From contig NZ_JAUYQD010000038.1 in assembly GCF_030697375.1 (NCBI RefSeq), positions 124,001 to 188,000 of the forward strand: a DNA stretch of 64,000 nt, in the 5' to 3' direction. The position numbers and the translations under genes are program-made. Positions 54,020 to 63,900 of this stretch are shown piece by piece (within the stretch, counting starts at the first letter, position 1; each line of letters opens with the position of its first letter). The notes below the pieces were generated by a model. The model was not told where the DNA came from and did not search any database. It saw only the letters and a list, made by a program, of their open reading frames with translations. The stretch comes from Rhodoferax sp. (GTDB lineage: Bacteria > Pseudomonadota > Gammaproteobacteria > Burkholderiales > Burkholderiaceae_C).

Positions 54020-54670
54020 TCAGGCCGCCAGCGCAGCCTGCGCCTGGTTCGCTGCGGCCTGCGTGGCGACCAAGGTGGCCTCTGCCGCGCCTGCCAAGGC
54101 TGCTGCCTTGGGGGCATCGCCCATGGCCAGGCCTTCGGCGCGCACAAAGCGCACATCGGTGATGCCCAGGAAGCCGAACACGGTTTGCAGGTAGCTTTCC
54201 TGGTGCTCCATGGCGCGGCCGCCTTCGCTGGTGGAGTACATGCCGCCGCGGGTGGAGGCCACGATCACGGTTTTGCCGCCGGCCAGGCCTTTGGGCCCGG
54301 TGGCGGTGTAGGTGAAGGTGCGACCGACCTGGGCAACGCGGTCGATCCAGGATTTGAGCTGGCTGGGGATGCTGAAGTTGTACAGCGGCGCACCCACCAC
54401 GATCACGTCGGCCGCCAGGAACTGGCTCACCAGTGCCTCGGAGATGGCGTTCTCGCGGCGTTGGCCTTCGGTCAGATTCTCGGTGGTGGCGGGCATGCGA
54501 AAGCCCAGGGATTCCACCGACAAGTGGCTGGGGGTGTCCGTGGCCAGGTCCAGGTAGTCCACCACGGTGGCGTCGTGGGTGGCGGTCCACTGGTCCACGA
54601 TGTTGCGGGTGAGCTGGCGGGAAACCGAATTACCGCCCAGGATGCTGGAGTCGATGTGCAAGAGTTTCAT
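54020..54670 (-). CDS. azoR: FMN-dependent NADH-azoreductase
   Basis: 216-aa flavodoxin-like quinone/azo reductase. The FMN site is seen in [47 protein letters not shown], and STRGGMYS. AzoR reduces quinones and azo compounds with NADH and protects against thiol stress. The C-terminal 35 residues are Ala-rich. It is transcribed away from a LysR regulator gene and converges on the parvulin gene four bases away. Confidence 0.94.
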   Translation of the reverse strand: MKLLHIDSSILGGNSVSRQLTRNIVDQWTATHDATVVDYLDLATDTPSHLSVESLGFRMPATTENLTEGQRRENAISEALVSQFLAADVIVVGAPLYNFSIPSQLKSWIDRVAQVGRTFTYTATGPKGLAGGKTVIVASTRGGMYSTSEGGRAMEHQESYLQTVFGFLGITDVRFVRAEGLAMGDAPKAAALAGAAEATLVATQAAANQAQAALAA

Positions 54671-54754
54671 GGTGTTTCTTTCAAAGGGGGTTGCCGATGA
54701 AAGAATTGTGGAGATGAAGCGAATGTTTGATAAGTGGGCAAATTTGCGTTAGAT

Positions 54755-54772
54755 TGTTCTATTAATAGGACA
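54755..54772. promoter_or_regulatory. Probable LysR operator between azoR and lysR
   Basis: TGTTCTATTAATAGGACA has a perfect 10-bp core CTATTAATAG with partial flanking symmetry (TG/CA), AT-rich centre and T-A spacing of the LysR class. It lies 13 bases upstream of the regulator start and 85 bases from azoR, the usual place for autoregulation plus activation of the divergent gene. Confidence 0.6.
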
Positions 54773-54784
54773 GTGAGGGCCGCC

Positions 54785-55699
54785 ATGCACGATATGAACG
54801 ACATGCTGTATTTTGCCGAGGTGGTGGAGCGGGGTGGTTTTGCGGCGGCCGGGCGCCATCTGGGCATTCCCAAATCCAAGTTGTCGCGCCGGGTGGCCGA
54901 GCTGGAAACGCGGCTGGGGGTGCGCCTGCTGCAGCGCACCACGCGCAAGCTGTCGCTGACCGACGTGGGCGCCGTGTACCTGCGCCATTGCAGTGCGGTG
55001 CGCGACGAAGCCCAGGCGGCGCAAGAGGCCATTGAGCATGTGCACACCGAACCGCGCGGCACCCTGCGCGTGGCCTGTCCGGTCACGCTGGCGCTGACCA
55101 CCATCGGGCCGCTGGTGCCGGTGTTTTTGGCCCGCCACCCCCTGGTGCGCATGGACATGCGGGTCAGCAACCGGGTGGTGGACCTGGTGGAAGACGGCGT
55201 GGACATCGCCCTGCGGGTGCGCCCCACGCTGGAGGACAGCGCCAGCCTGGTGGTAAAGAACTTTGGCGTGAGCCGCACCCTGCTGGTGGCCAGCCCGCAG
55301 CAGTTGCTCCGGCAGTGGCAGCCCACGGGACCGGACGGACTGGTGGGGCTGGACACGGTGAGCATGTCGGCGGTGGACGGCAAATCCAGCTGGGGCCTGC
55401 AGGGCCCGGCGGGTGCGGAGTACACCCTGGAGCACCAGCCGCGCTACTGGGCCGATGACCTGGCCACCCTGCGGTTTGCGGTGCTGGGCGGCATTGGCAT
55501 GTGTTTTATGCCCGAGTACATGTGTGAGGAGGAGCTGCGCTCTGGCCAATTGGTGGAGGTCTTGCCCGGCTGGCGCCCCCGGCAGGGGATTTTTCATGCG
55601 GTCTACCCCTCCCGCCGGGGCATGGTGCCTGCAGTGCGCGCCTTTCTGGATTTCCTGGGGGAGTCCATCCACGCCGAAGGTATGCCTCGGGTGATGTGA
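54785..55699 (+). CDS. LysR-family transcriptional regulator
   Basis: 304-aa regulator with an N-terminal winged helix-turn-helix (FAEVVERGGFAAAGRHLGIPKSKLSRRVAELETRLGVRLLQRTTRKLSLTDVG, in the first 65 residues) and a periplasmic-binding-fold effector domain. It is likely to control the divergent azoR, probably in response to quinones, and itself. The ATG at 54785 gives the usual start; the frame extension upstream covers the operator. Confidence 0.93.
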   Translation: MHDMNDMLYFAEVVERGGFAAAGRHLGIPKSKLSRRVAELETRLGVRLLQRTTRKLSLTDVGAVYLRHCSAVRDEAQAAQEAIEHVHTEPRGTLRVACPVTLALTTIGPLVPVFLARHPLVRMDMRVSNRVVDLVEDGVDIALRVRPTLEDSASLVVKNFGVSRTLLVASPQQLLRQWQPTGPDGLVGLDTVSMSAVDGKSSWGLQGPAGAEYTLEHQPRYWADDLATLRFAVLGGIGMCFMPEYMCEEELRSGQLVEVLPGWRPRQGIFHAVYPSRRGMVPAVRAFLDFLGESIHAEGMPRVM

Positions 55700-55710
55700 G
55701 ATGCAAGCGA

Positions 55711-55765
55711 TTTTGGCCGCAAGCCCTTTGAAGCCGTGCGTAAGTAGCTATTAAATTGGTAGCGA
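55711..55765 (-). repeat. 60-bp dispersed repeat, copy G
   Basis: Reading leftward it gives TCGCTACC, TTAATAGCTACTTACGCA, GGGCTTGCGGCC and AAAA. It is the most diverged copy. It fills the gap between the convergent ends of the LysR gene and the patatin gene. Confidence 0.75.
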
Positions 55766-55766
55766 T

Positions 55767-57059
55767 TTACCGCAATCGCAGCGGGTCCACCCGGCGGTCC
55801 ACTTCGGGTTTGACGGGCGCGACGGCCGCCTGTTCATGCGCCTTGGGGTCGGTCCAGCCAAAAAAGGCACACACCTCGGCGCGCTGGGTTTGGGCGTCGG
55901 CGTAGCCCAGGGCCATGAGTTCGCTGGTGTAGCCCGATTCAAACAGCAGGTAGCTGGCCAATGCAGCGCCCTTGACGTCGGCTTTGGCGGAGGACACCCC
56001 CACGCCGCCCAGCATGACGCGCACCGCGTGCGGCAGGTCGCCAATGTGGCGCGAGGCCACGGTGTCCAGCCGTTGGCTGGGTGCAATCACCAGCAGTTCG
56101 ATAGGACGCAGGGCGCTGGCTTTGCGCAATTCGGGTGGCACCAGTTTGATGGTCTGGTTGATCCGGCGTACGCGCTCAATGTCCACCGCCAGGGCGTCCA
56201 GAAAGATGTTGGACAGGGCATGGCCCGCAATCTGGGCGATGGACGGGTAGGTGCTGGTGGTGTGCAGGTGGGCTTCGTCCTTGGGTTCGTGCATGCGCCC
56301 GGCCCCCACCACCATGATCCGCTCGGCCCCCAGGTGGATGGCCGGCGACACCGGTGCGCTTTGGCGCATGGAGCCGTCGCCAAAATACTCGTTGTGGCCG
56401 TCGATATGCAGCTCGGTGGCCGGAAACACAAAGGGGATGGCGCTGGAGGCCAGCAGGTGGGCGTGGGTGATTCTGGCGCGCACGGACAGGCGCTGCGAGC
56501 GCACCCAGGGCATCAGGCGCTTGTCGCCCTCGAAAAACGTGATGTGGTCGCCCGAGCTGTAGCTCGACGCGGTGACGGCCAGCGCCTGCATGTGGCCCTT
56601 GCGGATGAGGTAGGGCAGGCGCTCCAGCGGCACCAGCTTGGCGATCAACTCGCCCAGCGGGGTGTTGTCCAGCAAGGAGCGGGGTTTGATGCGCCGCCAC
56701 TTGGCCAACATCCAGCCGATGGACAGCAGCGTCATCCAGCTGGCGCCCGAGCGCAGCATGCTCAGGTGGTCGGCCCGGTACACATTGTGGGCATGGAAGT
56801 TCTTCCAGGTGCTGGCAATCATGCGCACGGTGGCGTCAAAATTGTCGCAGCCGCAGGCCAGCGCCGATGCGTTGATGGCCCCGGCCGAGGTGCCGGTGAT
56901 GACGGCAAAGGGGTTGAGATCGTTTCCCGCACCGCAGTCCAGCCGGATGTCGGCAATGGCCTCCAGCACGCCCACCTGGTAGGCCGCGCGCGCGCCCCCT
57001 CCGGTCAACAACAAACCGGTGGTCTGGGGGGGGGGAGTTGCGCTACGCATAACGAACAT
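55767..57059 (-). CDS. Patatin-like phospholipase
   Basis: About 430-aa patatin-family lipid acyl hydrolase. The oxyanion loop GGGARAAYQVGVL is at residues 20-32, the nucleophile is Ser58 in GTSAGA, and the dyad Asp is in YFGDGSMRQSAP. The C-terminal 130 residues (IDLPHAVRVMLGG-like to the basic end) are typical of bacterial patatins with a DUF3336-like tail. Starts at 57059 and 57050 are both possible, with no Shine-Dalgarno. A run of ten C just after the start codon encodes Pro-Pro-Pro. The frame extends to 57281, but that part overlaps the apbC gene and promoter. Confidence 0.88.
   Translation of the reverse strand: MFVMRSATPPPQTTGLLLTGGGARAAYQVGVLEAIADIRLDCGAGNDLNPFAVITGTSAGAINASALACGCDNFDATVRMIASTWKNFHAHNVYRADHLSMLRSGASWMTLLSIGWMLAKWRRIKPRSLLDNTPLGELIAKLVPLERLPYLIRKGHMQALAVTASSYSSGDHITFFEGDKRLMPWVRSQRLSVRARITHAHLLASSAIPFVFPATELHIDGHNEYFGDGSMRQSAPVSPAIHLGAERIMVVGAGRMHEPKDEAHLHTTSTYPSIAQIAGHALSNIFLDALAVDIERVRRINQTIKLVPPELRKASALRPIELLVIAPSQRLDTVASRHIGDLPHAVRVMLGGVGVSSAKADVKGAALASYLLFESGYTSELMALGYADAQTQRAEVCAFFGWTDPKAHEQAAVAPVKPEVDRRVDPLRLR
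57026..57035 (-). repeat. Homopolymer tract (10 C on the coding strand) in the patatin gene
   Basis: The coding strand reads ATGCGTAGCGCAACT followed by ten C within the first codons. Runs of seven or eight G/C occur elsewhere in the window (near 1720, 3943, 10570, 11083, 21577), and this is the longest I see. Confidence 0.9.
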
Positions 57060-57165
57060 TATGGGTCGCCAGCAACGCCGGTTGAACCCAAAATAAACGG
57101 GGTAAACCCGTAGTGGGGCCGGGGTTAATGGGTTCGCTAGACTCCAAGGAATAAAGGAGTATTCA

Positions 57166-58257
57166 ATGGCCATCACCGAACCAAGCATCATGGGCGCCCT
57201 GGCGGGCGTCATTGACCCCAACACGGGCAAAGATTTCGTCAGCAGCAAGTGCATCAAGAACCTGTCGATCCGCGGCAGCAATGTGGCGTTTGACGTGGAG
57301 CTGGGCTACCCCGCCCAAAGCCAGACCGAGGAATTCCGCGCGGCGCTGACAGCCGCAGCCCAAACCGTGGCCGGTGTGGAGCAGGTGGCGGTCAATGTCA
57401 CCATGAAAATCGTGCCGCATGCGGTGCAGCGCGGTGTGCAACTGCTGCCCGGTGTCAAAAACATCATCGCCGTGGCGTCCGGCAAGGGCGGCGTGGGCAA
57501 AAGCACCACCGCCGCCAATCTGGCGCTGGCGCTGGCCGCCGAAGGTGCCCGTGTGGGCCTGCTGGACGCCGATATCTACGGCCCCAGCCAGCCCATGATG
57601 ATGGGTATTGAAGGCCGTCCCGAGTCCGAAGACGGCAAAACCATGGAGCCCATGGAAAACTACGGCGTGCAGGTCATGTCGATTGGTTTCCTGGTGGCGC
57701 AGGACGAAGCCATGATCTGGCGCGGCCCCATGGCCACGCAGGCGCTGGAGCAGTTGCTGCGCCAGACGAATTGGAAGGACCTGGACTACCTGGTGGTGGA
57801 CATGCCCCCCGGCACCGGTGACATCCAGCTCACCCTGAGCCAGCGCGTGCCCATGACCGGAGCCGTCATCGTCACCACACCACAGGACATTGCCCTGCTG
57901 GACGCCCGCAAAGGCATCAAGATGTTCGAGAAGGTGGGCGTGCCCATTTTGGGCATTGTGGAAAACATGGCGGTGCACGTGTGCAGCAACTGCGGCCATG
58001 TGGAGCATATTTTTGGCGCCGATGGCGGCAAAAAAATGGCTGCGGATTACAACATGGACTACCTGGGCGCCTTGCCCCTGGCCATGCAGATCCGGGTGCA
58101 GGCCGATGGTGGCCGCCCCACCGTGGTGGCGGACCCCGAGGGCGAAGTGGCAGGCATCTACAAGGCCGTGGCCCGGCGCGTGGCCCTGGCGGTGGCGGCC
58201 AAGAACAAGGATTTCTCGTCTAAGTTCCCCACCATCAACATCAGCAAGAACACCTGA
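57166..58257 (+). CDS. apbC: Iron-sulfur cluster carrier protein ApbC (Mrp/NBP35 family)
   Basis: 363-aa P-loop NTPase that carries and delivers [4Fe-4S] clusters. An N-terminal MIP18/DUF59 domain (1-90) is followed by GKGGVGKST (106-114), LLDADIYGPSQPMMMG, DMPPGTGDIQLTLSQ, and the bridging CxxC pair in VCSNCGHVEHIFG (about 272-275). An AAGGAG Shine-Dalgarno precedes the ATG. In related genomes it is often near metG; here they are 10 kb apart, with the exported cluster and azoR/lysR between. It may serve the Fe-S-rich formate dehydrogenase encoded just downstream. Confidence 0.95.
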   Translation: MAITEPSIMGALAGVIDPNTGKDFVSSKCIKNLSIRGSNVAFDVELGYPAQSQTEEFRAALTAAAQTVAGVEQVAVNVTMKIVPHAVQRGVQLLPGVKNIIAVASGKGGVGKSTTAANLALALAAEGARVGLLDADIYGPSQPMMMGIEGRPESEDGKTMEPMENYGVQVMSIGFLVAQDEAMIWRGPMATQALEQLLRQTNWKDLDYLVVDMPPGTGDIQLTLSQRVPMTGAVIVTTPQDIALLDARKGIKMFEKVGVPILGIVENMAVHVCSNCGHVEHIFGADGGKKMAADYNMDYLGALPLAMQIRVQADGGRPTVVADPEGEVAGIYKAVARRVALAVAAKNKDFSSKFPTINISKNT

Positions 58258-58268
58258 GTTTTTAAATG

Positions 58269-59066
58269 TTAAGGCGCAGCGCCTCCTGACACCATGTAGA
58301 GCCCACTGCGGGACTCTGCGGTGTACTGGTCGATCTTGCCGCTCTCGCGCAGCCGCTTGAGCCCGCGGTTGAACAAGTTCATGAGCTGCGCATTACCCGC
58401 CACTTTTTTGGACAGCAAAAGCCGCAAGGGCTCCTCCGTCACCGGCCGGGGGTGGTGGGTGAAGAGGGCAAGCTGCTCCTCCTTGAAGTGCAGGCGCAGC
58501 ATGTGGTAACCCACATCCACGTTGATCGGGAACACCTGGAAGCGTTCGCCCAGCAGCTTGCGCATATTGGTTTCGTCATTGGGGGCGCGCTCCACGTCGA
58601 TCTGCCGCGCCGCATCTGCGGCGTCAAAGGCGGGCCCGTATTGGTAGCTCAAGGTGGCGCCGATGCGCACGCCCTTGAGGCTGGCCATGGTTTTCCAATC
58701 GAAGGCATTGCGCTTGAGGTGGAAAAAAACAACCTTGTCAGGCACCACCTCGTCGCTGATATAGAACTTCTCGGCGCGGTCTTCGGAGGCGCGCCACACG
58801 ACGCTGCCGGCCCAATCTCCATCTTCTGCCAGCTTGAGGGAACGTGCCCAGGGAAAGAAACTGTATTCAACCTTCACGCCTTCCAAGGCAAAGGCTTCGG
58901 TGACGATGCGTGAGGCCAAACCGAAATGTTTGAATTGCTCCGAGAGGTAGGGGGGCCACTCGCCATTGGTCAGCCGCACGGTTTCGCCAGCACGCGCGCC
59001 AGACGACCATGAAAAAAAACAGAGGAATACGCACAGTAGACGCAGGACGGAAGCGGTGCTGTTCAT
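58269..59066 (-). CDS. Periplasmic substrate-binding protein, family 3 (orphan)
   Basis: 265-aa exported protein with a signal peptide (LLCVFLCFFSWSSGARA) and an SBP_bac_3 pattern: TVRLTNGEWPPYLSEQFKHFGLASRIVTEAFALEGVKVEYSFFPWARSLKL, then LKGVRIGATLSYQYG. It is distantly related in layout to the binding protein at 29.8-30.6 kb (both have EWPPY and PWAR). No transporter gene is adjacent. It converges on apbC 11 bases away. Confidence 0.85.
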   Translation of the reverse strand: MNSTASVLRLLCVFLCFFSWSSGARAGETVRLTNGEWPPYLSEQFKHFGLASRIVTEAFALEGVKVEYSFFPWARSLKLAEDGDWAGSVVWRASEDRAEKFYISDEVVPDKVVFFHLKRNAFDWKTMASLKGVRIGATLSYQYGPAFDAADAARQIDVERAPNDETNMRKLLGERFQVFPINVDVGYHMLRLHFKEEQLALFTHHPRPVTEEPLRLLLSKKVAGNAQLMNLFNRGLKRLRESGKIDQYTAESRSGLYMVSGGAAP

Positions 59067-59229
59067 AGTGACCTCTCGTCAGTGGTGTTCATTGAATGTA
59101 GTCCCTTTTTAGCGCCATGCCAATGCCGGACCACCGGGCTGGCGGGCCGTCTGAGGGGGCGATCAATAACGCTGCACGCAGGCGGGCGGCGGATGCACAA
59201 TGTGACGCATCGCATTGCCGCATTCACCT

Positions 59230-60987
59230 ATGAACTCTGCCGCCCCAACCACCCACGCCGCACCCCTTACGCTGGCCAGCGCAGACGAGATGCGCGAACG
59301 CATTCGCCGCAAAAGCAAGCTCAAGGGGCGCCAGCCCGACGACACCGCGCTGGCCGAAGTGCGGGCCCTGATCGGGGCCAAGCCCGAGGGCGGGCACCGG
59401 CGCGATGTGCTGATCGAGCACCTGCATGTGCTGAACGACGCCTACCGCGCCCTGCACGAACGCCATCTGGTGGCGCTGGCCCAAGAGATGAACCTTCCCA
59501 TGGCCGAGGTGTACGAGGTGGCGACCTTCTACCACCACTTTGAGGTGCTGCAAGGTGATGCCCAGGCGCCGGGCCTGACGGTGCGGGTGTGCAGTGGGCT
59601 GAGTTGCGCCCTGGCCGGTGCCCAGGATCTGTTGGCGCGTTTGCCCGGCTTGCTGGGCGGCGCCGATGTGCGGGTGGTCTCGGCGCCTTGTGTGGGGCGC
59701 TGCGAGCAGGCGCCGGTGGCGGTGGTGCACCAGCAAGCCGTGCCCCTGGCGACGCCAGAGGCCGTGGTTTTAGAGGTAAATAAGGCTCTATCCACCGTGG
59801 AATATGCGCAAGCAGCTCCTGAATTGATAGCAAAAGCGGTGGTGGACTACGACGCCTACCGCGCCGCGGGGGGGTATGCACTGGCCGCCGCCGTGGTCAA
59901 TGGGGAAGAGGATGCCGAGCAGGTGTTGCAGGCGCTGGACGACTCCGGCCTGCGCGGCCTGGGGGGCGCGGGTTTTCCGGCCGGGCGCAAGTGGCGCATC
60001 GTGCGGGAGCAGCCCGGCCCCCGCGTGATGGCGGTGAACATCGACGAAGGCGAGCCCGGCACCTTCAAGGACCGCACCTACCTGGAGCGCGACCCGCACC
60101 GCTTTCTGGAAGGCGTGTTGATTGCCGCCCAGGTGGCGGGCACCGAGGCGGTCTACCTCTACCTGCGCGACGAATACCACGGCTGCCGCGCCCTGCTGCA
60201 GGCCGAGCTGGCCAAGCTGCACGCCAACCCGCCGTGCCACCTGCCCACGATCGAACTGCGCCGGGGCGCGGGCGCCTACATCTGCGGCGAAGAGTCCGCC
60301 ATGATCGAAAGCATCGAAGGCAAACGCGGCGAGCCGCGCATGCGCCCGCCCTACATCGCGCAGGTGGGCCTGTTTGGCAGCCCCACGCTGGAGCACAACC
60401 TGGAGACCCTGTACTGGGTGCGCGACATTGTGGAAAAAGGCGCGGCGTGGTTCACCGGCTTTGGCCGCCATGGCCGCAAGGGGCTGCGCAGTTTCAGCGT
60501 GAGTGGCCGGGTGAAAGAACCTGGCGTCAAGCTGGCGCCCGCCGGCATCACGGTGCAGGAGCTGATTGACGAATACTGCGGCGGCATGCCGGAGGGGCAC
60601 ACGCTGTACGCCTACCTGCCGGGGGGCGCGTCGGGCGGCATTTTGCCGGCGCATCTGAACCAGATTCCGCTGGACTTTGACACCTTGCAGCCCTACGGCT
60701 GTTTCATCGGCTCGGCCGCCGTGGTGGTGCTGAGCCAGCACGACAAGGCGCGTGATGCGGCCCTGAACGCGATGCGTTTTTTTGCCGACGAGAGCTGCGG
60801 CCAGTGCACCCCCTGCCGGGTGGGCACGGCCAAGGCGGCCCAACTGATGGAGGCACCGGTGTGGGATGCCGCCACGCTGGAGGACCTGAACACGGTGATG
60901 GCCGATGCCTCGATCTGCGGCCTGGGGCAGGCGGCGCCGAACCCGGTGCGCTGTGTTCAAAAATACTTTGCCCACGAGGTGGTTTGA
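59230..60987 (+). CDS. fdsB: NAD-dependent formate dehydrogenase, fused FdsG-FdsB diaphorase subunit
   Basis: 585-aa fusion. Residues 1-180 are NuoE/FdsG-like with a thioredoxin-type [2Fe-2S] site (Cys121, 126, 154, 158). Residues 205-585 are NuoF/FdsB-like, with GLRGLGGAGFPAGRKW (NADH/FMN), NIDEGEPGTFKDR, GAGAYICGEESAMIESIEGKRG, and a [4Fe-4S] site SCGQCTPCRVG plus CGLG. It passes electrons from formate to NAD. In Cupriavidus and Rhodobacter, FdsG and FdsB are separate. The join (182-204) is encoded by copy E of the dispersed repeat. The start is ATG 59230. It ends one base before fdsA. Confidence 0.93.
   Translation: MNSAAPTTHAAPLTLASADEMRERIRRKSKLKGRQPDDTALAEVRALIGAKPEGGHRRDVLIEHLHVLNDAYRALHERHLVALAQEMNLPMAEVYEVATFYHHFEVLQGDAQAPGLTVRVCSGLSCALAGAQDLLARLPGLLGGADVRVVSAPCVGRCEQAPVAVVHQQAVPLATPEAVVLEVNKALSTVEYAQAAPELIAKAVVDYDAYRAAGGYALAAAVVNGEEDAEQVLQALDDSGLRGLGGAGFPAGRKWRIVREQPGPRVMAVNIDEGEPGTFKDRTYLERDPHRFLEGVLIAAQVAGTEAVYLYLRDEYHGCRALLQAELAKLHANPPCHLPTIELRRGAGAYICGEESAMIESIEGKRGEPRMRPPYIAQVGLFGSPTLEHNLETLYWVRDIVEKGAAWFTGFGRHGRKGLRSFSVSGRVKEPGVKLAPAGITVQELIDEYCGGMPEGHTLYAYLPGGASGGILPAHLNQIPLDFDTLQPYGCFIGSAAVVVLSQHDKARDAALNAMRFFADESCGQCTPCRVGTAKAAQLMEAPVWDAATLEDLNTVMADASICGLGQAAPNPVRCVQKYFAHEVV
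59770..59837 (-). repeat. 60-bp dispersed repeat, copy E, at the FdsG-FdsB junction
   Basis: Reading leftward it gives GCTTTTGCTATC, GGAGCTGCTTGCGCA and GATAGAGCC. Within fdsB it encodes residues 182-204, including AQAAPELIAKAV. It sits exactly between the NuoE-like and NuoF-like domains. Confidence 0.87.
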
Positions 60988-60988
60988 G

Positions 60989-63900
60989 ATGAATACGATC
61001 AGCCAAGCCACTTCCGCTGTGCCTACGGTGGAGTTCACGCTGGACCGGCAGACGGTTCACGCTTACGAAGGCGAGAGCATTCTCAAGGCGGCCCAGCGCC
61101 ACGGGGTCGAGATTCCGCATTTGTGTTTCAAGGACGGGCTGCGGGCCGATGGCAATTGCCGGGCCTGTGTGGTGGAGGTGGCGGGGGAGCGCACGCTGGC
61201 ACCGAGTTGCTGCCGTGCTGTGTCTGCGGGCATGGTGGTGCAGGCAACGAGTGCGCGGGCTTTGAAGAGCCAGAAGATGGTGCTGGAGATGCTGCTCTCC
61301 GACATGCCGGACCACGGGTACAAGTGGAACGATTCAGATGCTGGTGTGGCTCCAGGCATGAGCTCAGGCGCTGCTGCATTGGGCAGTACGCCGGGCTCCT
61401 CATACGCAAGCTCGAAATCGTCGCCCGGCGCACTGCCCAATACAGCCGGACCTGGGGTGGTCGCTGCTGTGGGGCAGCATGGGGAGTTGTCCATGTGGGC
61501 TGATCGCATGGAGGTGTCGGTGCGGCCTGCGCTTGCAGCTTTGCGGCGTGAGCAACCTCAGGCCGACCTGTCGCACCCTGCCATGGCCGTGAACCTGGAC
61601 GCCTGCATCCAGTGCAACCGCTGTGTGCGGGCCTGCCGTGAGGAGCAGGTGAATGACGTGATCGGCTACGCCTTGCGGGGTGCGCACAGCCAAATCGTGT
61701 TTGACCTGGACGACGCCATGGGCGAGAGCAGCTGTGTGGCCTGTGGCGAGTGTGTGCAGGCCTGCCCCACCGGCGCCTTGATGCCCAAAACCTTGATCGG
61801 TTCGCAGGCGGTGGACAAGACGGTGGACTCGGTGTGCCCATTTTGCGGCGTGGGTTGCCTGATGACCTACAAGGTGCGCGACAACACCATCGTGGCGGTG
61901 GAGGGGCGCGACGGCCCGGCCAACCACGGCAGGCTGTGTGTCAAAGGCCGCTTTGGTTTTGACTACGCCCACAGCCCGCAGCGCTTGACGGTGCCCCTGG
62001 TGCGCAAGGCGGGCGTGCCCAAAGACCCCGAGGCGCTGCAAGGCCTGAACCGCCACACGGGCGACTGGTCGGCGGTGTTTCGGGAGGCCACCTGGGACGA
62101 AGCGCTGGCGCTGGCCGCAGGCCCGCTCAAAGGCTTGCGCGATACCCACGGCAGGAAGGCTTTGGCCGGGTTCGGTTCGGCCAAGGGCAGCAACGAAGAG
62201 GCCTACCTGTTCCAGAAGCTGGTGCGCACCGGCTTTGGCTCCAACAATGTGGACCACTGCACCCGGCTGTGCCATGCGTCCAGCGTGGCGGCCTTGCTGG
62301 AGGGTGTGGGCTCGGGCGCGGTGAGCAACCAGGTCAACGATGTGCAGCACTCGGAGCTGATTTTTTTGATCGGCTGCAACCCCACCAACAACCACCCGGT
62401 GGCTGCCACCTGGATGAAAAATGCCGTCCAAGCCGGTGCAAAAATCGTGGTGGCCGACCCGCGTGGCACCGACATTGGAAAACACGCCTGGCGCAGTCTG
62501 CAGTTCAAGGCCGACACCGATGTGGCCATGCTCAATGCGCTGATCCACACCATCATCGACGAAGGCCTGAGCGATGAAGCGTTTATTCGTGACCGTGCCA
62601 GCAACTTCGAGGCCCTGCGCGACAACGTGCAAGGCTACAGCCCCGAGGCCATGGCGCCGATTTGCGGCATCCCCGCACAGACCCTGCGCGAGGTGGCGCG
62701 CGCCTATGCCACGGCCCAAAGCGCCATGATTTTGTGGGGCATGGGGGTGAGCCAGCATGTGCATGGCACCGACAACGCCCGCTGCCTGATCGCCCTGGCC
62801 ACGGTGGCGGGCCAGATTGGCAAACCCGGCTCGGGCCTGCACCCCCTGCGGGGCCAGAACAATGTGCAGGGCGCCAGCGATGCCGGCCTGATTCCCATGA
62901 TGTTTCCCAACTACCAGCGGGTTACCAACGCGGCCGCACATGCCTGGTTTGAAAACTTCTGGGAAACGACCTTGGACAAGCAGCCGGGCTACACCGTGGT
63001 GGAAATCATGCACAAGGCGTTGGCCCCCGACAGCGACCCGCACAAGGTGCGCGGCATGTACATCATGGGTGAAAACCCCGCCATGAGCGACCCCGACCTG
63101 AACCACGCGCGCCATGCGCTGGCCTCGCTCTCGCACCTGGTGGTGCAAGATATTTTCATGACCGAAACCGCCTGGCTGGCCGATGTGGTGCTGCCCGCCA
63201 CCGCCTGGCCCGAGAAGACCGGCACGGTGAGCAACACCGACCGCATGGTGCAAATGGGCCGCCAGGCGATCGACCCGCCGGGCCAGGCCAAGCCGGACCT
63301 GTGGATCATCCAGAAAATCGCTGCGCGCATGGGGCTGCACTGGAATTATCCGGGCGCGCATGACGGCGTGGCTGCGGTCTATGAGGAAATGCGCCAGGCC
63401 ATGCACGCCGCCATCGGTGGCATCAGCTGGGAGCGGCTGGAGCGCGCCTCCAGTGTGACCTACCCCTGCCTGAGCGCGGACGACCCCGGCGCACCCACCG
63501 TGTTCATCGAGCGCTTTGCCACCGAGGACGGGCGGGTGCACCTGGTGCCCGCCGACATCATTCCCGCCAACGAGCGGCCCGACGCCGACTACCCCTATGT
63601 GCTGATCACCGGGCGGCAGCTGGAGCACTGGCACACCGGCAGCATGACCCGGCGCGCCAGTGTGCTGGACGCCCTGGAGCCGATGGCGACTGCTTCCCTG
63701 TGCGGGGATGACCTGCAGGCCTTGGGATTGCAACCGGGGGATGTGGTCACCGTGCAATCGCGCCGGGGCCAGGTCGCTATCCATGTGCGCCGCGACGATG
63801 GCACACCCCGGGGCGCGGTCTACATTCCGTTTGCCTACTACGAGGCGGCCGCCAACCTGCTGACCAATGCGGCGCTGGACCCGTTCGGCAAGATCCCCGA

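Noticed and set aside
60905..60988. Longer fdsA start at 60905
   Set aside because: It lies inside fdsB, adds Arg/Trp-rich residues with no family support, and the ATG at 60989 follows the fdsB stop by one base.
61400..63784. 794-aa open frame on the minus strand opposite fdsA
   Set aside because: Same His/Gly/Val-rich shadow composition, opposite a complete molybdenum enzyme with all its cluster ligands.
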